Assembly: GCF_002095475.1 (NCBI RefSeq)
Contig: NZ_MLFR01000023.1
Location: 29,546-93,545 of the forward strand
DNA from: Pantoea rwandensis
Lineage (GTDB): Bacteria; Pseudomonadota; Gammaproteobacteria; Enterobacterales; Enterobacteriaceae
Reading direction: 5' to 3'
DNA: 64,000 bases
Positions 42,010-51,227 of this stretch are shown here, in pieces. Each line of letters begins with the position of its first letter. Positions within the stretch are counted from its first letter, which is position 1. Below the pieces are notes generated by a model that worked only from the letters and a program-made list of their open reading frames with translations, made no database searches and had not been told where the DNA came from. A program made the position numbers and the translations under genes.

Positions 42010-42210
42010 TCAAAACGGCAATTCACACTGATCAACAAACCTGTCTATATCCCCGTCGTGGGCGTCGATCATCTCTTGATGGTGTGCGAACCATGTACCT
42101 ACAGCGAATATGTTTACGGGCTGATCAAGTACAAAGTGGTACGCATTGTTAGTTACCCTACCGAAAAAATAGCGTCTCTCGCCATCTAAAGGCTTAGTTT
42201 CAAAGAGAAC
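42010..42210 (-). pseudogene. C-terminal remnant of a gene cut by the IS element
   Basis: Reading leftwards from the IS edge at 42210, 66 codons stay open to a TGA at 42010-42012, containing 'GERRYFFGRVTNNAYHFVL' and 'DAHDGDIDRFVDQC'. There is no start codon or ribosome-binding site, and the frame begins exactly at the IS end, so the 5' part is lost. I do not recognise the family. Its other half is not evident to the right of the IS (43430 onwards). Confidence 0.5.
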
Positions 42211-42281
42211 TGATCTGCTCCCCGTTGATTAATACACCGCCATGTTAGTAATGTCTTCATAAGCCACATGAGGACATCCCC

Positions 42282-42544
42282 ATGAAGAAGCGATTTTCCG
42301 ACGAACAGATCATCAGTATTCTCCGCGAGGCAGAAGCCGGGGTTTCGGCCGGGAACTCTGCCGCAAGCATGCCATTTCAGACGCCGCCTTTTACACCTGG
42401 CGCAAGAAGTTCGGCGGCATGGAAGTCCCCGAAGTGGAGCGGTTCAAGTCACTTGAAGAGGAGAACGCTCGTCTTAAGAAGCTGCTCGCTGAAGCCATGC
42501 TGGATAAGGAGGCGCTCCAGGTGGCTCTGGGCCGAAAGTTCTGA
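42282..42544 (+). pseudogene. IS OrfA, frameshifted
   Basis: The start MKKRFSDEQIISILREAEAG is that of IS407-group OrfA (HTH/leucine-zipper, 87 aa). After 'GVSA' the frame is lost near 42350: adding one C in the CC there restores 'RELCRKHAISDA' and then 'FYTWRKKFGG', and the frame ends at the TGA 42542-42544. The lesion is a one-base loss in a CCC/GGG context. Confidence 0.8.
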
Positions 42545-43413
42545 CGGCAGACCAGAAGCGGGAAGCCGTGGAAGTCATGTGTGAGACAACGGGTCTGTCG
42601 CAACACCGTGCCTGCAGGCTGGCCGGTCTGTCACTTTCAACCTGCCGTTATTCGGCTCAGCGTCCGGCTGCTGACGCGCAACTGTCTCTACGGATCACAG
42701 AGCTGGCAGTTGAACGCCGCCGGTTTGGTTACCGGCGCATCTGGCAGTTGTTGCGTCGGGAGGGCCTTCACGTCAACCACAAGCGGGTTTACCGCATCTA
42801 TCACCTTAACGGTATGAGTGTAAAACGCAGGCGGCGCCGTAAGGGTCTGGCGACTAAACGGCTTCCGCTTCTTCGCCCGGATGCGCCGAACCTGACATGG
42901 TCGATGGATTTTGTCATGGATGCACTTGCCAGCGGCCGCCGGATTAAGTGCCTGACCTGTGTGGATGATTTCACGAAGGAGTGTCTGACGATCACCGCCG
43001 CTTTCGGGATTTTAGGTGTTCAGGTCGCACGTATTCTGGACAGCATTGCGCTGTTTCGTGGATATCCTGCAACGATAAGAACCGATCAGGGCCCGAAATT
43101 TACCTGCCGCGCGCTGGATCAATGGGCCTTTGAACATGGTGTTGAGTTGCGCTTAATCTAGCCGTGCAAGCCAACTCAGAACGGATTTATTGAGAGTTTC
43201 AACGGTCGCTTTCGGGATGAATGCCTGAATGAGCACTGGTTCAGCGATGTTCTACATGCCCGGAAAATCATTAATGGTTGGCGGCAGGACTATAACGAGT
43301 CCAGACCTCATTCATCGCTGAATTACCAGACGCCATCTGAATTTGCAGCAGCTGGCGAAACGGGAAACATGAAGAAAAATCAACCGACATTACTAACTGA
43401 AGGTTGTATCTAA
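42541..43413 (+). pseudogene. IS OrfB transposase, nonsense mutation
   Basis: The DDE transposase frame runs to a TAG at 43159-43161, where the family reads Gln in 'L.IQPGKPTQNG'; beyond it the same frame continues with 'NGFIESFNGRFRDECLNEHW' and 'DYNESRPHSSLNY' to the TAA at 43411-43413. Catalytic Asp segments ('SMDFVMDALA', 'IRTDQGPKF') and the downstream Glu region (FIESFNG) are present but split. The neighbouring Gly is also changed to Cys. The element should not move by itself. Confidence 0.85.
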
Positions 43414-43611
43414 TAGTGGGGGCAGGTCAGGGTGTGCAAGGTTACCTTTACAAGTCCGTTCCTATATCCAGAGTGTATTCGATACTGTAACTACCATAAT
43501 TGATAGTTGAATTTTTCTTACATAAGTGTTCTTTAATGTTAAGACTTGAGCGGCAGCACTAATGGCTTATGTGGTGATAAAAGCGAAGCTTTTAATGGAG
43601 AACATAACAAA

Positions 43612-44670
43612 ATGAATGAACATGAATTTCCTTTATGGATAGATGAAACCTTACCAAAGTTTGAATTACTAGGTAAACATATTGCTTTTATAATTGAAAA
43701 TCTTTTACAGCAAAATAATATTGAATATCTTTCTGTGAGTTATAGAACAAAAACGAAAGAAGGGATTATTGAAAAGGTTGGTAGAAAAAACTATAAAAAT
43801 CCCAAGATTGATTTAACGGATGTTTCTGGTGTGAGAGTTATATTGTATCTAGATTCAGATATAGTTAAAGTCAGTAATATTATAAAATCAACTTTTTCTA
43901 TAGATGATAAAAATAGCATGGATAATGAAGGCAGATTATCCTCTGATAAAGTTGGATATAGATCTGTTCATTATGTATGCGATATCGGCGAGGAAAGGAA
44001 TTCTCTACAAGAATATGAATATATCTCAGGTCTAAAATGTGAGATTCAAGTTAGAACCATGTTACAACATGCTTGGGCTGAGTTAACTCATGATAGAAAT
44101 TATAAACTTGGCTCAAACTTGCCCATGCGGATCCAAAGAAAAATCAACTTGTATTCAGGTATGCTTGAAATTGCTGATGAAGGTTTCTCGGAAATAGTTG
44201 AATCTATTGAAGAGTATAAGGATTCAATCAAGAATAATGATTTAGAACAATTGTTCACTCAGGGTATAAACTCAATAAGTCTTTTCAAGTTTGTTCAAGA
44301 TATTAGCAATCAGATTGGCTTGGAATTAACGCCTGTGAAAGATTGGGGCGGTTCAACTACTACAGATATAATTGAAGAATTGAAATATACTGGTCTTAAT
44401 GACTTCAAAGCAATTGCTGATTCAATTCCCGAAAATTATGTTGAGGTATCTAAGGAATTTGCACCGGATAACAACATATATGGTTTCCTACGCGATATAA
44501 TGTTAATTAATAATTATCAAGGTTTAAGCAGGAAAGACCCACTTAATTGGGCACTAGTGGGGGATGAAGATGAAGATGAAGCTGACAAAATGAGAGATTT
44601 TTACTCTAATTTTATGGATGAAGAGCAAGCAATCCGACTGGTTAGAACCTTTGCTGCAAGTAACCAATAA
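43612..44670 (+). CDS. RelA/SpoT-domain alarmone synthetase, island-encoded
   Basis: The 352-residue protein has a RelA/SpoT nucleotidyltransferase domain (about 15-200) with all expected active-site elements: R45-x-K47 in 'SYRTKTKEGIIEK', D70 in 'DLTDVSGVRVI', Y116 in 'GYRSVHY' and E144 in 'CEIQVRTMLQHAWAELTHD'. There is no HD hydrolase, TGS or ACT domain. The C-terminal 150 residues are acidic and not recognised. I use the ATG at 43612 behind GGAG. Single-domain synthetases on islands can be toxins (toxSAS) or phage sensors (CapRel). No antitoxin-like frame is adjacent, so the C-terminal part may do this job. Confidence 0.8.
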   Translation: MNEHEFPLWIDETLPKFELLGKHIAFIIENLLQQNNIEYLSVSYRTKTKEGIIEKVGRKNYKNPKIDLTDVSGVRVILYLDSDIVKVSNIIKSTFSIDDKNSMDNEGRLSSDKVGYRSVHYVCDIGEERNSLQEYEYISGLKCEIQVRTMLQHAWAELTHDRNYKLGSNLPMRIQRKINLYSGMLEIADEGFSEIVESIEEYKDSIKNNDLEQLFTQGINSISLFKFVQDISNQIGLELTPVKDWGGSTTTDIIEELKYTGLNDFKAIADSIPENYVEVSKEFAPDNNIYGFLRDIMLINNYQGLSRKDPLNWALVGDEDEDEADKMRDFYSNFMDEEQAIRLVRTFAASNQ

Positions 44671-44692
44671 TATAGGTTCTTTAACATAGAGA

Positions 44693-44716
44693 GGCCACCT
44701 GTTAGGTGGCCTTTTT
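44693..44716 (+). terminator. Intrinsic terminator after the RelA/SpoT-domain gene
   Basis: GGCCACCT (44693-44700), loop GTT and AGGTGGCC (44704-44711) are followed by TTTTTG. Strong, compact stem 22 bp after the stop; it ends the last island gene. Confidence 0.92.
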
Positions 44717-45392
44717 GTTTAGATCAAATACTGTTCCGGATCGGGGGCTTCTAAAGGCAAGCGAGTCTTTCCCGAAACTTCTTGAATAGCTTACGTTCAC
44801 TAGGTTCAAGTCGAGAATTGGAACGATAGGTTGTGAGGGTAGGAACTTAAAGGTTAGAAAGAAGAGAAACATTACATTGAGATAAAATTTATTAAAATCA
44901 TAAGCATATAGAATGATTTAAGTATTGAAAAATTTAGGTGTTAAGTACTGTGTATTTTAATGCCATACATCACCCACTGCGCTGTCATCGCTGATTCCTG
45001 CCCTGTAAAAAATAAAGCGCGAGTTTACCATAGCGCTCGGCTGGCTGTGACCACTGCGGCCGTTGGCCCCGCGATTTATTTGTTTTTTCATGATTATTTC
45101 GCTGTCATCAATATCATTAATTAGATCCAGTAAACGCTTTCATTAACGTCATGAATAATTGCCAACGGCATCATCAGTAAGCTAAGAATTATCTTAATCG
45201 TGAAAATGTGCTAGCTGATAACTTCCGTGATTTTTTCTATGGGTGTTAAGGGGTTGCTGAAGTGTGCGTCAGTACGCATTTTCGACAATTTGGCGCTTTT
45301 ATGAGCTTTTGCCGATGGTGATGAGTGGTGGAAACGTATTCACCTGTAGAAAAAAACGGCGTAGAATTCTCACTACAATAAGAGAGGGTATG
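44717..45392. other. 676-bp region without a recognised gene
   Basis: This spans the right edge of the island. Up to about 44940 the base composition is AT-rich; from about 44980 it becomes mixed. No open frame here has a ribosome-binding site and family likeness. An att-like direct repeat matching the yffB side was looked for by eye and not found. The 5' region of ypfM occupies the last 100 bp or so. Confidence 0.5.
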
Positions 45393-45452
45393 ATGGTCGA
45401 CACCGAATTGGGAAACTGGAAAGAATTTATTGAAGCGATGTTACGTAAGTAA
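45393..45452 (+). CDS. ypfM: YpfM, 19-residue protein
   Basis: MVDTELGNWKEFIEAMLRK is clearly the counterpart of E. coli YpfM as I recall it (MIERELGNWKDFIEVMLRK, 19 aa). GAGGG precedes the second of two tandem ATGs by 4 bases, which favours 45393 over 45390. It sits beside acrD, as in E. coli. Function unknown. Confidence 0.88.
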   Translation: MVDTELGNWKEFIEAMLRK

Positions 45453-45512
45453 TACGCGAAGAGAAAAGCAGGGCACTCCCAACTTGCTGTAATTCTTGCC
45501 ACACAAAGCAAT

Positions 45513-45546
45513 AAAGCCGCTATGACAACATAGCGGCTTTTTTATT
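45513..45546. terminator. Bidirectional terminator between ypfM and acrD
   Basis: AAAGCCGCTATG (45513-45524) and CATAGCGGCTTT (45529-45540) form a 12-bp stem with T-runs on the plus side (TTTTTTT) and A-runs upstream that give T on the minus side. It can serve convergent ypfM and acrD. Confidence 0.88.
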
Positions 45547-45550
45547 GGCT

Positions 45551-48500
45551 TTAGTCGTGCGGCTTCTCTTTGAGCGGGAAGCGTCGACGCACCAGTACAA
45601 AGAACAGCGGCACAAAGAAGATAGCCAGCACAGTGGCAGAGATCATCCCGCCCATGACACCGGTTCCCACTGCATGCTGGCTCCCCGAACCCGCACCGCT
45701 GCTGATAGCCATCGGCAACACGCCGAAGATAAACGCCAGCGACGTCATCAGAATCGGGCGCAGACGCTGGCGTGAGGCCTCCAGCGTGGCCTCGAACAAC
45801 TCACGGCCTTTACTGTTGATTTCGTTGGCGAATTCCACAATCAGAATGGCATTCTTGGCGGACAAACCGATCACCGTCAGCAAACCTACCTGGAAATACA
45901 CATCGTTCTCCAGCCCACGCACATAGGTGGCCACCAGCGCACCCACCACGCCAAGTGGCACCACCAGCATGACGGAGAACGGGATTGACCAGCTCTCATA
46001 CAAGGCGGCCAAGCACAAGAACACCACCAGCAGCGAAACGGCATACAGTGCGGGAGCCTGTGAACCAGAAAGACGTTCCTGATAAGACGCGCCAGTCCAC
46101 TGTAAACCGACGCCCAGCGGCAATTGGCCCACCAGTTTCTCCATCACATCCATTGCAGTTCCGCTACTGACGCCGTTCGCGGCTTCACCGACAATCTCAA
46201 CCGCGGAATAGCCGTTGTAACGTTCCAGACGCGGCGAACCCGTCTCCCAGTGGCTCGTTGCGAAGGCGGAGAAGGGCACCATGGTGCCGCTGTTGTTGCG
46301 TACATACCATTTGTTCACGTCGTCTGGCAGCATGCGGAACTCGGGTGCTGCCTGGACGTAGACTTTCTTCACACGACCCCGGTCGAGGAAGTCATTGACG
46401 TAAGTTGAACCCCAGGCCGTGGTTAACGTGTCGTTGATGGTATCGAGTGAAACGCCGAGCGCCTGCGCTTTGCGCTGATCGACATCGATCTGCAACTGCG
46501 GGCTGTCATCGAGGCCATTGTGGCGCACGCGCGACAAGGCAGGATTGCTGTCGGCCAGCTCAAGCAGCTTGTCACGCATCGCCATCAACTGCGTATGGCC
46601 AACACCGCCGTGATCCTGCAACTCCATATCGAAACCGGAGGAGCTACCCATACCGGTAATGGCTGGTGGGCTGCTGGCAATCACGCGTCCTTCTTTAATC
46701 TTTTTGAAGGCTTGGGTCGCACGGTCAATGATCGCGAATGAAGTACGGTCGCTGCCCGGACGATCTTCCCAATCCTTTAATCGCACGAACAGACGTGCCA
46801 CGTTCTGACCGTTACCACCCGGACCGGCACCAATGGTTGAGAACACGGAGAGCACGTTATCTTTCTCGGCGGTCATGTAGTAGTTTTCAACCTTCGCGAC
46901 CACGTTTGACGTCTGCTGTAAGGTTGCTCCTGGCGGCAGTTGCACCTGCGTCAGAAATACGCCTCGGTCTTCCAGCGGCAGGAATGAGGTGGGCAGGCGA
47001 ATAAACAGGAATGCCATGATGCCGATAATGCCAAGATAGAGCAGCAACCAGCGCCCACCCTTCACCAGAATACGGGCCACGCCACGCTCATAGCGCTCAG
47101 CACTGGCGTTAAACATGCGGTTAAACCAACCGAAGAAGCCACGACGACCGTGATGCTGCCCTTGTTCTAATGGCTTGAGCAGGGTCGAACACAGGGCTGG
47201 GGTCAGAATCATCGCCACCAGAACTGACAACACCATGGCAGAAACGATGGTGATTGAGAACTGGCGGTAGATAGCCCCAACCGTGCCGCCGAAGAAGGCC
47301 ATAGGGACAAAGACCGCCGACAGCACCAGCGCAATCCCGACCAATGCGCCCTGAATCTGGCCCATCGATTTTCGCGTGGCGGCGCGTGGTGACAGGCCTT
47401 CCTCGCTCATGATGCGCTCAACGTTCTCCACCACCACGATGGCATCATCTACCAAAAGCCCGATCGCGAGCACCATGGCAAACATGGTGAGGGTGTTAAT
47501 ACTGAAACCGCAGGCGTAGAGCACCGCAAAGGTGCCGAGCAACACCACCGGCACCGCGATGGTGGGGATCAGTGTGGCGCGGAAATTCTGCAAGAACAGA
47601 TACATCACGAGGAAAACCAGCAGGATCGCTTCCAGCAGGGTCTTCACCACGTCAGTGATTGAGGCCTTGACGAAGGGAGTGGTTTCAAACGCCACTTTGG
47701 CTTCCAGCCCGTGCGGGAAGTAGTGTGATAGCTCTTCAACGCGGGCGCGCACCAGCTTATCAGTATTCATCTCATTGGCGCCGGAGGCCAACTTGATGCC
47801 GAGACCGGAAGCCGCCTGGCCGTTGTAACGGCTCAGGTAATCATACTTCTCAGCGCCCATGGTGACGCTGGCAACATCACCCAGCGTGACCACGGAACCA
47901 TCGGTGTTGGTTTTCAGCGTGATGCCACGGAATTGCTCGGGTGTCTGCAGCATTGACTGCGCATTGACCGTGGCGTTGAGCGCTTGTTTGTCCACGGACG
48001 GTAAGCCGCCGACCTGACCTACAGCGACTTGCGTATTCTGCGACTCAATCGCACTGACCACATCATCGGTGGTCAGTGCATAGGCGATCAGTTTGTTAGG
48101 ATCGAGCCAAATACGCATGGCATATTGCGAACCGTAGGCGTCGACTTCACCGACACCATCAATACGACTCAGCGGATCCTGAATGTTACTGGCGACATAA
48201 TCTGCAATATCCTGTTTGTCCATACTTCCATCGGTAGAAACAAACGCAATCATCAAAATATTGCTATCACCGGTTTTATTGACCGTTACGCCTTGCGATT
48301 GCACCGCAGCGGGCAGCTTACGTAATGCCGTTTGCAGCTGGTTTTGCACCTGTTGACGCGCTTCATCAGGATCGGTGCCTGCGGTAAAGGTGAGGGTGAT
48401 TTGCGCCTGACCGGTATTACTGCTGTTAGAGGACATGTACATCAAATTATCGATGCCGGTCATGTTCTGCTCGATAACTTGCGTGACCGTGTTCTCCAGC

Positions 48501-48667
48501 GTTTCAGCAGAGGCACCGGGGTAGTTCGCCGTGATACGGACGTTTGGTGGTGCAAGATCGGGATACTGCTCAATCGGCAGTGAGATGATCGCTAGTGTGC
48601 CGCATAAGCAAAGCAAAATAGCCAGAACCCAGGCAAAAATGGGGCGGTCGATAAAAAAATTCGACAT
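45551..48667 (-). CDS. acrD: RND multidrug efflux transporter AcrD
   Basis: The 1038-residue inner-membrane pump (E. coli 1037) starts 'SNFFIDRPIFAWVLAILLCLCGTLAI' and has the 12-helix RND layout with two large periplasmic loops. 'GLLVDDAIVVVENVERIM' carries the proton-relay Asp pair of TM4, and 'AKNAILIVEFAN' the TM10 Lys. Close likeness along the protein to E. coli AcrD, and its place beside ypfM and narQ, favour AcrD over AcrB. AcrD exports aminoglycosides and anionic drugs with AcrA and TolC. AGGAG precedes the ATG. Confidence 0.93.
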   Translation of the reverse strand: MSNFFIDRPIFAWVLAILLCLCGTLAIISLPIEQYPDLAPPNVRITANYPGASAETLENTVTQVIEQNMTGIDNLMYMSSNSSNTGQAQITLTFTAGTDPDEARQQVQNQLQTALRKLPAAVQSQGVTVNKTGDSNILMIAFVSTDGSMDKQDIADYVASNIQDPLSRIDGVGEVDAYGSQYAMRIWLDPNKLIAYALTTDDVVSAIESQNTQVAVGQVGGLPSVDKQALNATVNAQSMLQTPEQFRGITLKTNTDGSVVTLGDVASVTMGAEKYDYLSRYNGQAASGLGIKLASGANEMNTDKLVRARVEELSHYFPHGLEAKVAFETTPFVKASITDVVKTLLEAILLVFLVMYLFLQNFRATLIPTIAVPVVLLGTFAVLYACGFSINTLTMFAMVLAIGLLVDDAIVVVENVERIMSEEGLSPRAATRKSMGQIQGALVGIALVLSAVFVPMAFFGGTVGAIYRQFSITIVSAMVLSVLVAMILTPALCSTLLKPLEQGQHHGRRGFFGWFNRMFNASAERYERGVARILVKGGRWLLLYLGIIGIMAFLFIRLPTSFLPLEDRGVFLTQVQLPPGATLQQTSNVVAKVENYYMTAEKDNVLSVFSTIGAGPGGNGQNVARLFVRLKDWEDRPGSDRTSFAIIDRATQAFKKIKEGRVIASSPPAITGMGSSSGFDMELQDHGGVGHTQLMAMRDKLLELADSNPALSRVRHNGLDDSPQLQIDVDQRKAQALGVSLDTINDTLTTAWGSTYVNDFLDRGRVKKVYVQAAPEFRMLPDDVNKWYVRNNSGTMVPFSAFATSHWETGSPRLERYNGYSAVEIVGEAANGVSSGTAMDVMEKLVGQLPLGVGLQWTGASYQERLSGSQAPALYAVSLLVVFLCLAALYESWSIPFSVMLVVPLGVVGALVATYVRGLENDVYFQVGLLTVIGLSAKNAILIVEFANEINSKGRELFEATLEASRQRLRPILMTSLAFIFGVLPMAISSGAGSGSQHAVGTGVMGGMISATVLAIFFVPLFFVLVRRRFPLKEKPHD

Positions 48668-48863
48668 GGAACCGACACTCCTCAGCTGCGTATTTTTTAC
48701 TTTTATTATTTGAAACGAGAAGCGCAGATAGCCTCACGTCGGCGGAGTTTTAAGGGCTATCTCCTAAAACTCCTGCTGGTGCTTACTCTACGCGGCGCAA
48801 ATTAGAGAATCGTGGATAAATTATGGAGAAAGTGTAAATGTCGTGCCGGTTTTTTGTGTGCTG

Positions 48864-49496
48864 CTACACATTACGACTCTCCAGCCAGAGCACCGTAGCG
48901 GCGACGCGCGAGCGGACATCCAGTTTACGCAGCAGATTGCGAATGTGCACTTTTACCGTTTCTTCGGAGATATGCAAGGTGGCGGCAATCTCCTTGTTGG
49001 ATAACCCGCGAGCGACTTCCTGCAGCACATCCAGTTCGCGTTCGGTGAGTTGCTTGAAGGGATTCGCACTCGGTTGGCGTGTACTCAGATATTCTGCCAC
49101 CACTTCACTAAACACATTCTCACCTTGCGCACCACGCATCACTTGCGCCAACAGCAACTCAGGTTCGCTGTCTTTCAGCAAATAGCCATCGGCACCCGCA
49201 TCGACCATGGCATAAATATCATTACGCGCATCGGAAACGGTCAGCACCAGAATGCGCGCAGCAATGCCTTCATGACGCAGTGCCTTAAGCGTATCCAGTC
49301 CGGACATCCCTTTCATGTTTAAATCGAGCAGAATCACGTCCGGGGATAAGCGACGCGCCTCAGCCAGCGCTTCGGTGCCGTTATTCGCTTCGGCCACCAC
49401 CTCCAGACGCGGTTCCAGTGCCAGCAGCTGGCGGATGCCACGTCGCATCAGCGGATGATCGTCCACTATCATGATGGTCAGGGAAGAGGGGGCCAT
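48864..49496 (-). CDS. narP: Nitrate/nitrite response regulator NarP
   Basis: The 210-residue protein has a receiver domain with phospho-acceptor Asp58 in 'VILLDLNMKGMSGLDTL' and a C-terminal LuxR/NarL HTH ('LTERELDVLQEVARGLSNKEIAATLHISEETVKVHIRNLL' in part). The receiver 'MIVDDHPLMRRG' and 'DLNMKGMSG' favour NarP over NarL. It follows narQ by 42 bp on the same strand. In E. coli narP lies elsewhere, so here sensor and regulator share an operon. Confidence 0.92.
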   Translation of the reverse strand: MAPSSLTIMIVDDHPLMRRGIRQLLALEPRLEVVAEANNGTEALAEARRLSPDVILLDLNMKGMSGLDTLKALRHEGIAARILVLTVSDARNDIYAMVDAGADGYLLKDSEPELLLAQVMRGAQGENVFSEVVAEYLSTRQPSANPFKQLTERELDVLQEVARGLSNKEIAATLHISEETVKVHIRNLLRKLDVRSRVAATVLWLESRNV

Positions 49497-49538
49497 AAAT
49501 TCTCCAGTTAAAGTCCATGGGGTATTGAGTGTATCGCG

Positions 49539-51227
49539 TTAAGCCAGCCGGTGCGCCGGGCGCGGTGGAAAACACAGCGTGACGCAGGTTCCTGGCATCT
49601 GTGGCGCAACCTGTAGACTGCCGGCCAGGCGGGCGGCGCGTTCTGCCATAATCGTCAGGCCATAATGGCCCGGCGGTTCTTCCTGGCTGCTGATGCCGCA
49701 GCCGTCATCTTCAATGGTTAAGCGGTGCGTGGCATCGGCGTCACGCTGATAGTGAATGCGAATGTGGCGGGCATGTGCATGACGAATCGCATTGAGCAGC
49801 GCCTCGCGCGCAATTTGCAGCACATGCACTTGTTGCTGGGCATCGAGGGTTTGCAAGCCAGGCTGGTAATCAAACTCAATGACGGCATGAGATTGCTCCT
49901 GGAGTGGCGCGATCATCGCTTGCATCGCTTGCACCAGATCCGCCTGTTCGATCGTCAGGCGGAAGGTGGTGAGCAGCTCACGCAACTGCTGATAGGCTTC
50001 GGCCAGCGCACGATCAAAATCGGCAATGATCGCTTGTGCCTGCGGTTGTGTGTCATCCACGTTGCGGCGCAGTAACGTCAGTTGGATACGCAAAAAGGAG
50101 AGCGACTGAGCCAGAGAATCATGCAGTTCGCGTGCGATGGTGGATCGCTCTTCTATTAATAACATCTGCTGGTACTGTTTTTGCGTCTGCCAGATCCACA
50201 ACGATCGCCCCAGCATATTGGCCAGGCTCTGCATCAGCTCATCAGCCGGCGGCGCGCGGCGTGTTTGCCAGCACAGCTCACCGAGCAATTGATCTTCCTG
50301 CTGCAGCGGCAGGCGAACCCAGCTCAGCGTATCGTCGGCGACACCCGCTTGAAAATCGATGCCGTCACTGGTGAGTTTTAATACCGTCAAAGCTTCACGA
50401 AGCTTTACCAGACGCAGCAATCCCCTAAACAGTTCAGGATTGAGCGGGCTGCTAGTGAGGACCTGCGAACTTTCATACAGCAATTTCAACGTGCGGTTGG
50501 CCTGGGTCAGGTCTTCGGTTTTATTGCGTACCGTCAACTCCAACAAGCGATAATGCGAATGCAGACGTTCAGCCATGGTAGTGAATGCCTGGGCTAACAC
50601 ACGCAATTCTGTCGGTTGCGATACCGTCAGGGGCGGAAAGCTAAAGTTCGCCTGCTCAACATATTGGCTGGCAGTGACCAGCGCATCGAGCGGGCGCACG
50701 ACGTTGCGGCGAATAAAGCGTATGGTCCACAGCGCCAACATCACAATCGCCAGAAAGCCAAACAGGCTACTGGCTGCCACCAGATTCATCTTCAGCTCAG
50801 CATAATGTTGTAGCGCCAGGACAAAACGATCGATCTCGCTAACGTAGCTGGCGACGCGTTGTTGGTAGACTGGCGTGTTCCCAGGTTGCAGCATTTGCTG
50901 CAACATCGGCCAGCTGCTGCGCAGGTAGCGATAGCGGCTCGCGACTTCCTTCGGCACCCAGGGACGTTCAAGATGCTGCAAGGCCGGTAGGTTCAGGGTT
51001 TGTTGATAAATCTGAATGTGTTGCGCGAGCTGCTGCGGATCGCGCGCGCTATCCCAAGCGAGACGATAAATTTGCATGCGCAGCGAACCGGCGACATTCA
51101 CCGCTTCGGCATCACGTAAACTACTGGAAAGCGTCATCAGCGCCAGCCCGGTGGTTAATAGCGACAGCAGCACAATGGCGCTGAGCGCACGAGCAATGGT
51201 GCGGGTAACGGGACGTTGTACAATCAC
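49539..51227 (-). CDS. narQ: Nitrate/nitrite sensor kinase NarQ
   Basis: The 562-residue inner-membrane histidine kinase (E. coli 566) has TM1 (about 14-34), the nitrate-binding P-box 'AVNVAGSLRMQIYRLAWD', a periplasmic helical bundle, TM2 (about 147-168) and a HAMP domain. A signalling segment follows, then the HisKA_3 box 'ERSTIARELHDSLAQSLSFLRI' with the phospho-His and an HATPase domain ('NAIRHAHARHI', 'EDDGCGI'). It senses nitrate or nitrite and signals to NarP. narQ lies upstream of acrD, as in E. coli. Confidence 0.94.
   Translation of the reverse strand: MIVQRPVTRTIARALSAIVLLSLLTTGLALMTLSSSLRDAEAVNVAGSLRMQIYRLAWDSARDPQQLAQHIQIYQQTLNLPALQHLERPWVPKEVASRYRYLRSSWPMLQQMLQPGNTPVYQQRVASYVSEIDRFVLALQHYAELKMNLVAASSLFGFLAIVMLALWTIRFIRRNVVRPLDALVTASQYVEQANFSFPPLTVSQPTELRVLAQAFTTMAERLHSHYRLLELTVRNKTEDLTQANRTLKLLYESSQVLTSSPLNPELFRGLLRLVKLREALTVLKLTSDGIDFQAGVADDTLSWVRLPLQQEDQLLGELCWQTRRAPPADELMQSLANMLGRSLWIWQTQKQYQQMLLIEERSTIARELHDSLAQSLSFLRIQLTLLRRNVDDTQPQAQAIIADFDRALAEAYQQLRELLTTFRLTIEQADLVQAMQAMIAPLQEQSHAVIEFDYQPGLQTLDAQQQVHVLQIAREALLNAIRHAHARHIRIHYQRDADATHRLTIEDDGCGISSQEEPPGHYGLTIMAERAARLAGSLQVAPQMPGTCVTLCFPPRPAHRLA

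Larger units (their letters stand above)
42211..43429 (+). mobile_element. IS3-family insertion sequence (IS407/IS1222-like), decayed
   Basis: The 1219-bp element has imperfect terminal inverted repeats: TGATCTGCTCCC at 42211 against TGACCTGCCCCC on the complement of the right end (43418-43429); likeness continues inward to GTTAGTAATGTC. Two overlapping frames encode OrfA and a DDE transposase OrfB, as in the IS407 group, to which I recall IS1222 of Pantoea agglomerans belonging. Both frames are broken. No 4-bp target duplication is seen (GAAC on the left, GGGT on the right), so the flanks have been rearranged since insertion. Confidence 0.85.

Noticed and set aside
43430..43545. 5' half of the gene cut by the IS on the right side
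   Set aside because: The only minus-strand frame open into the IS is about 20 codons long and shows no continuity that can be trusted.
44940..45260. Small non-coding RNA or att site near the island right edge
   Set aside because: No promoter-terminator pair and no direct repeat matching the yffB side could be seen by eye.
45264..45452. 62-aa frame covering ypfM
   Set aside because: Only the last 19 codons match YpfM and have a ribosome-binding site; the upstream part shows no likeness.
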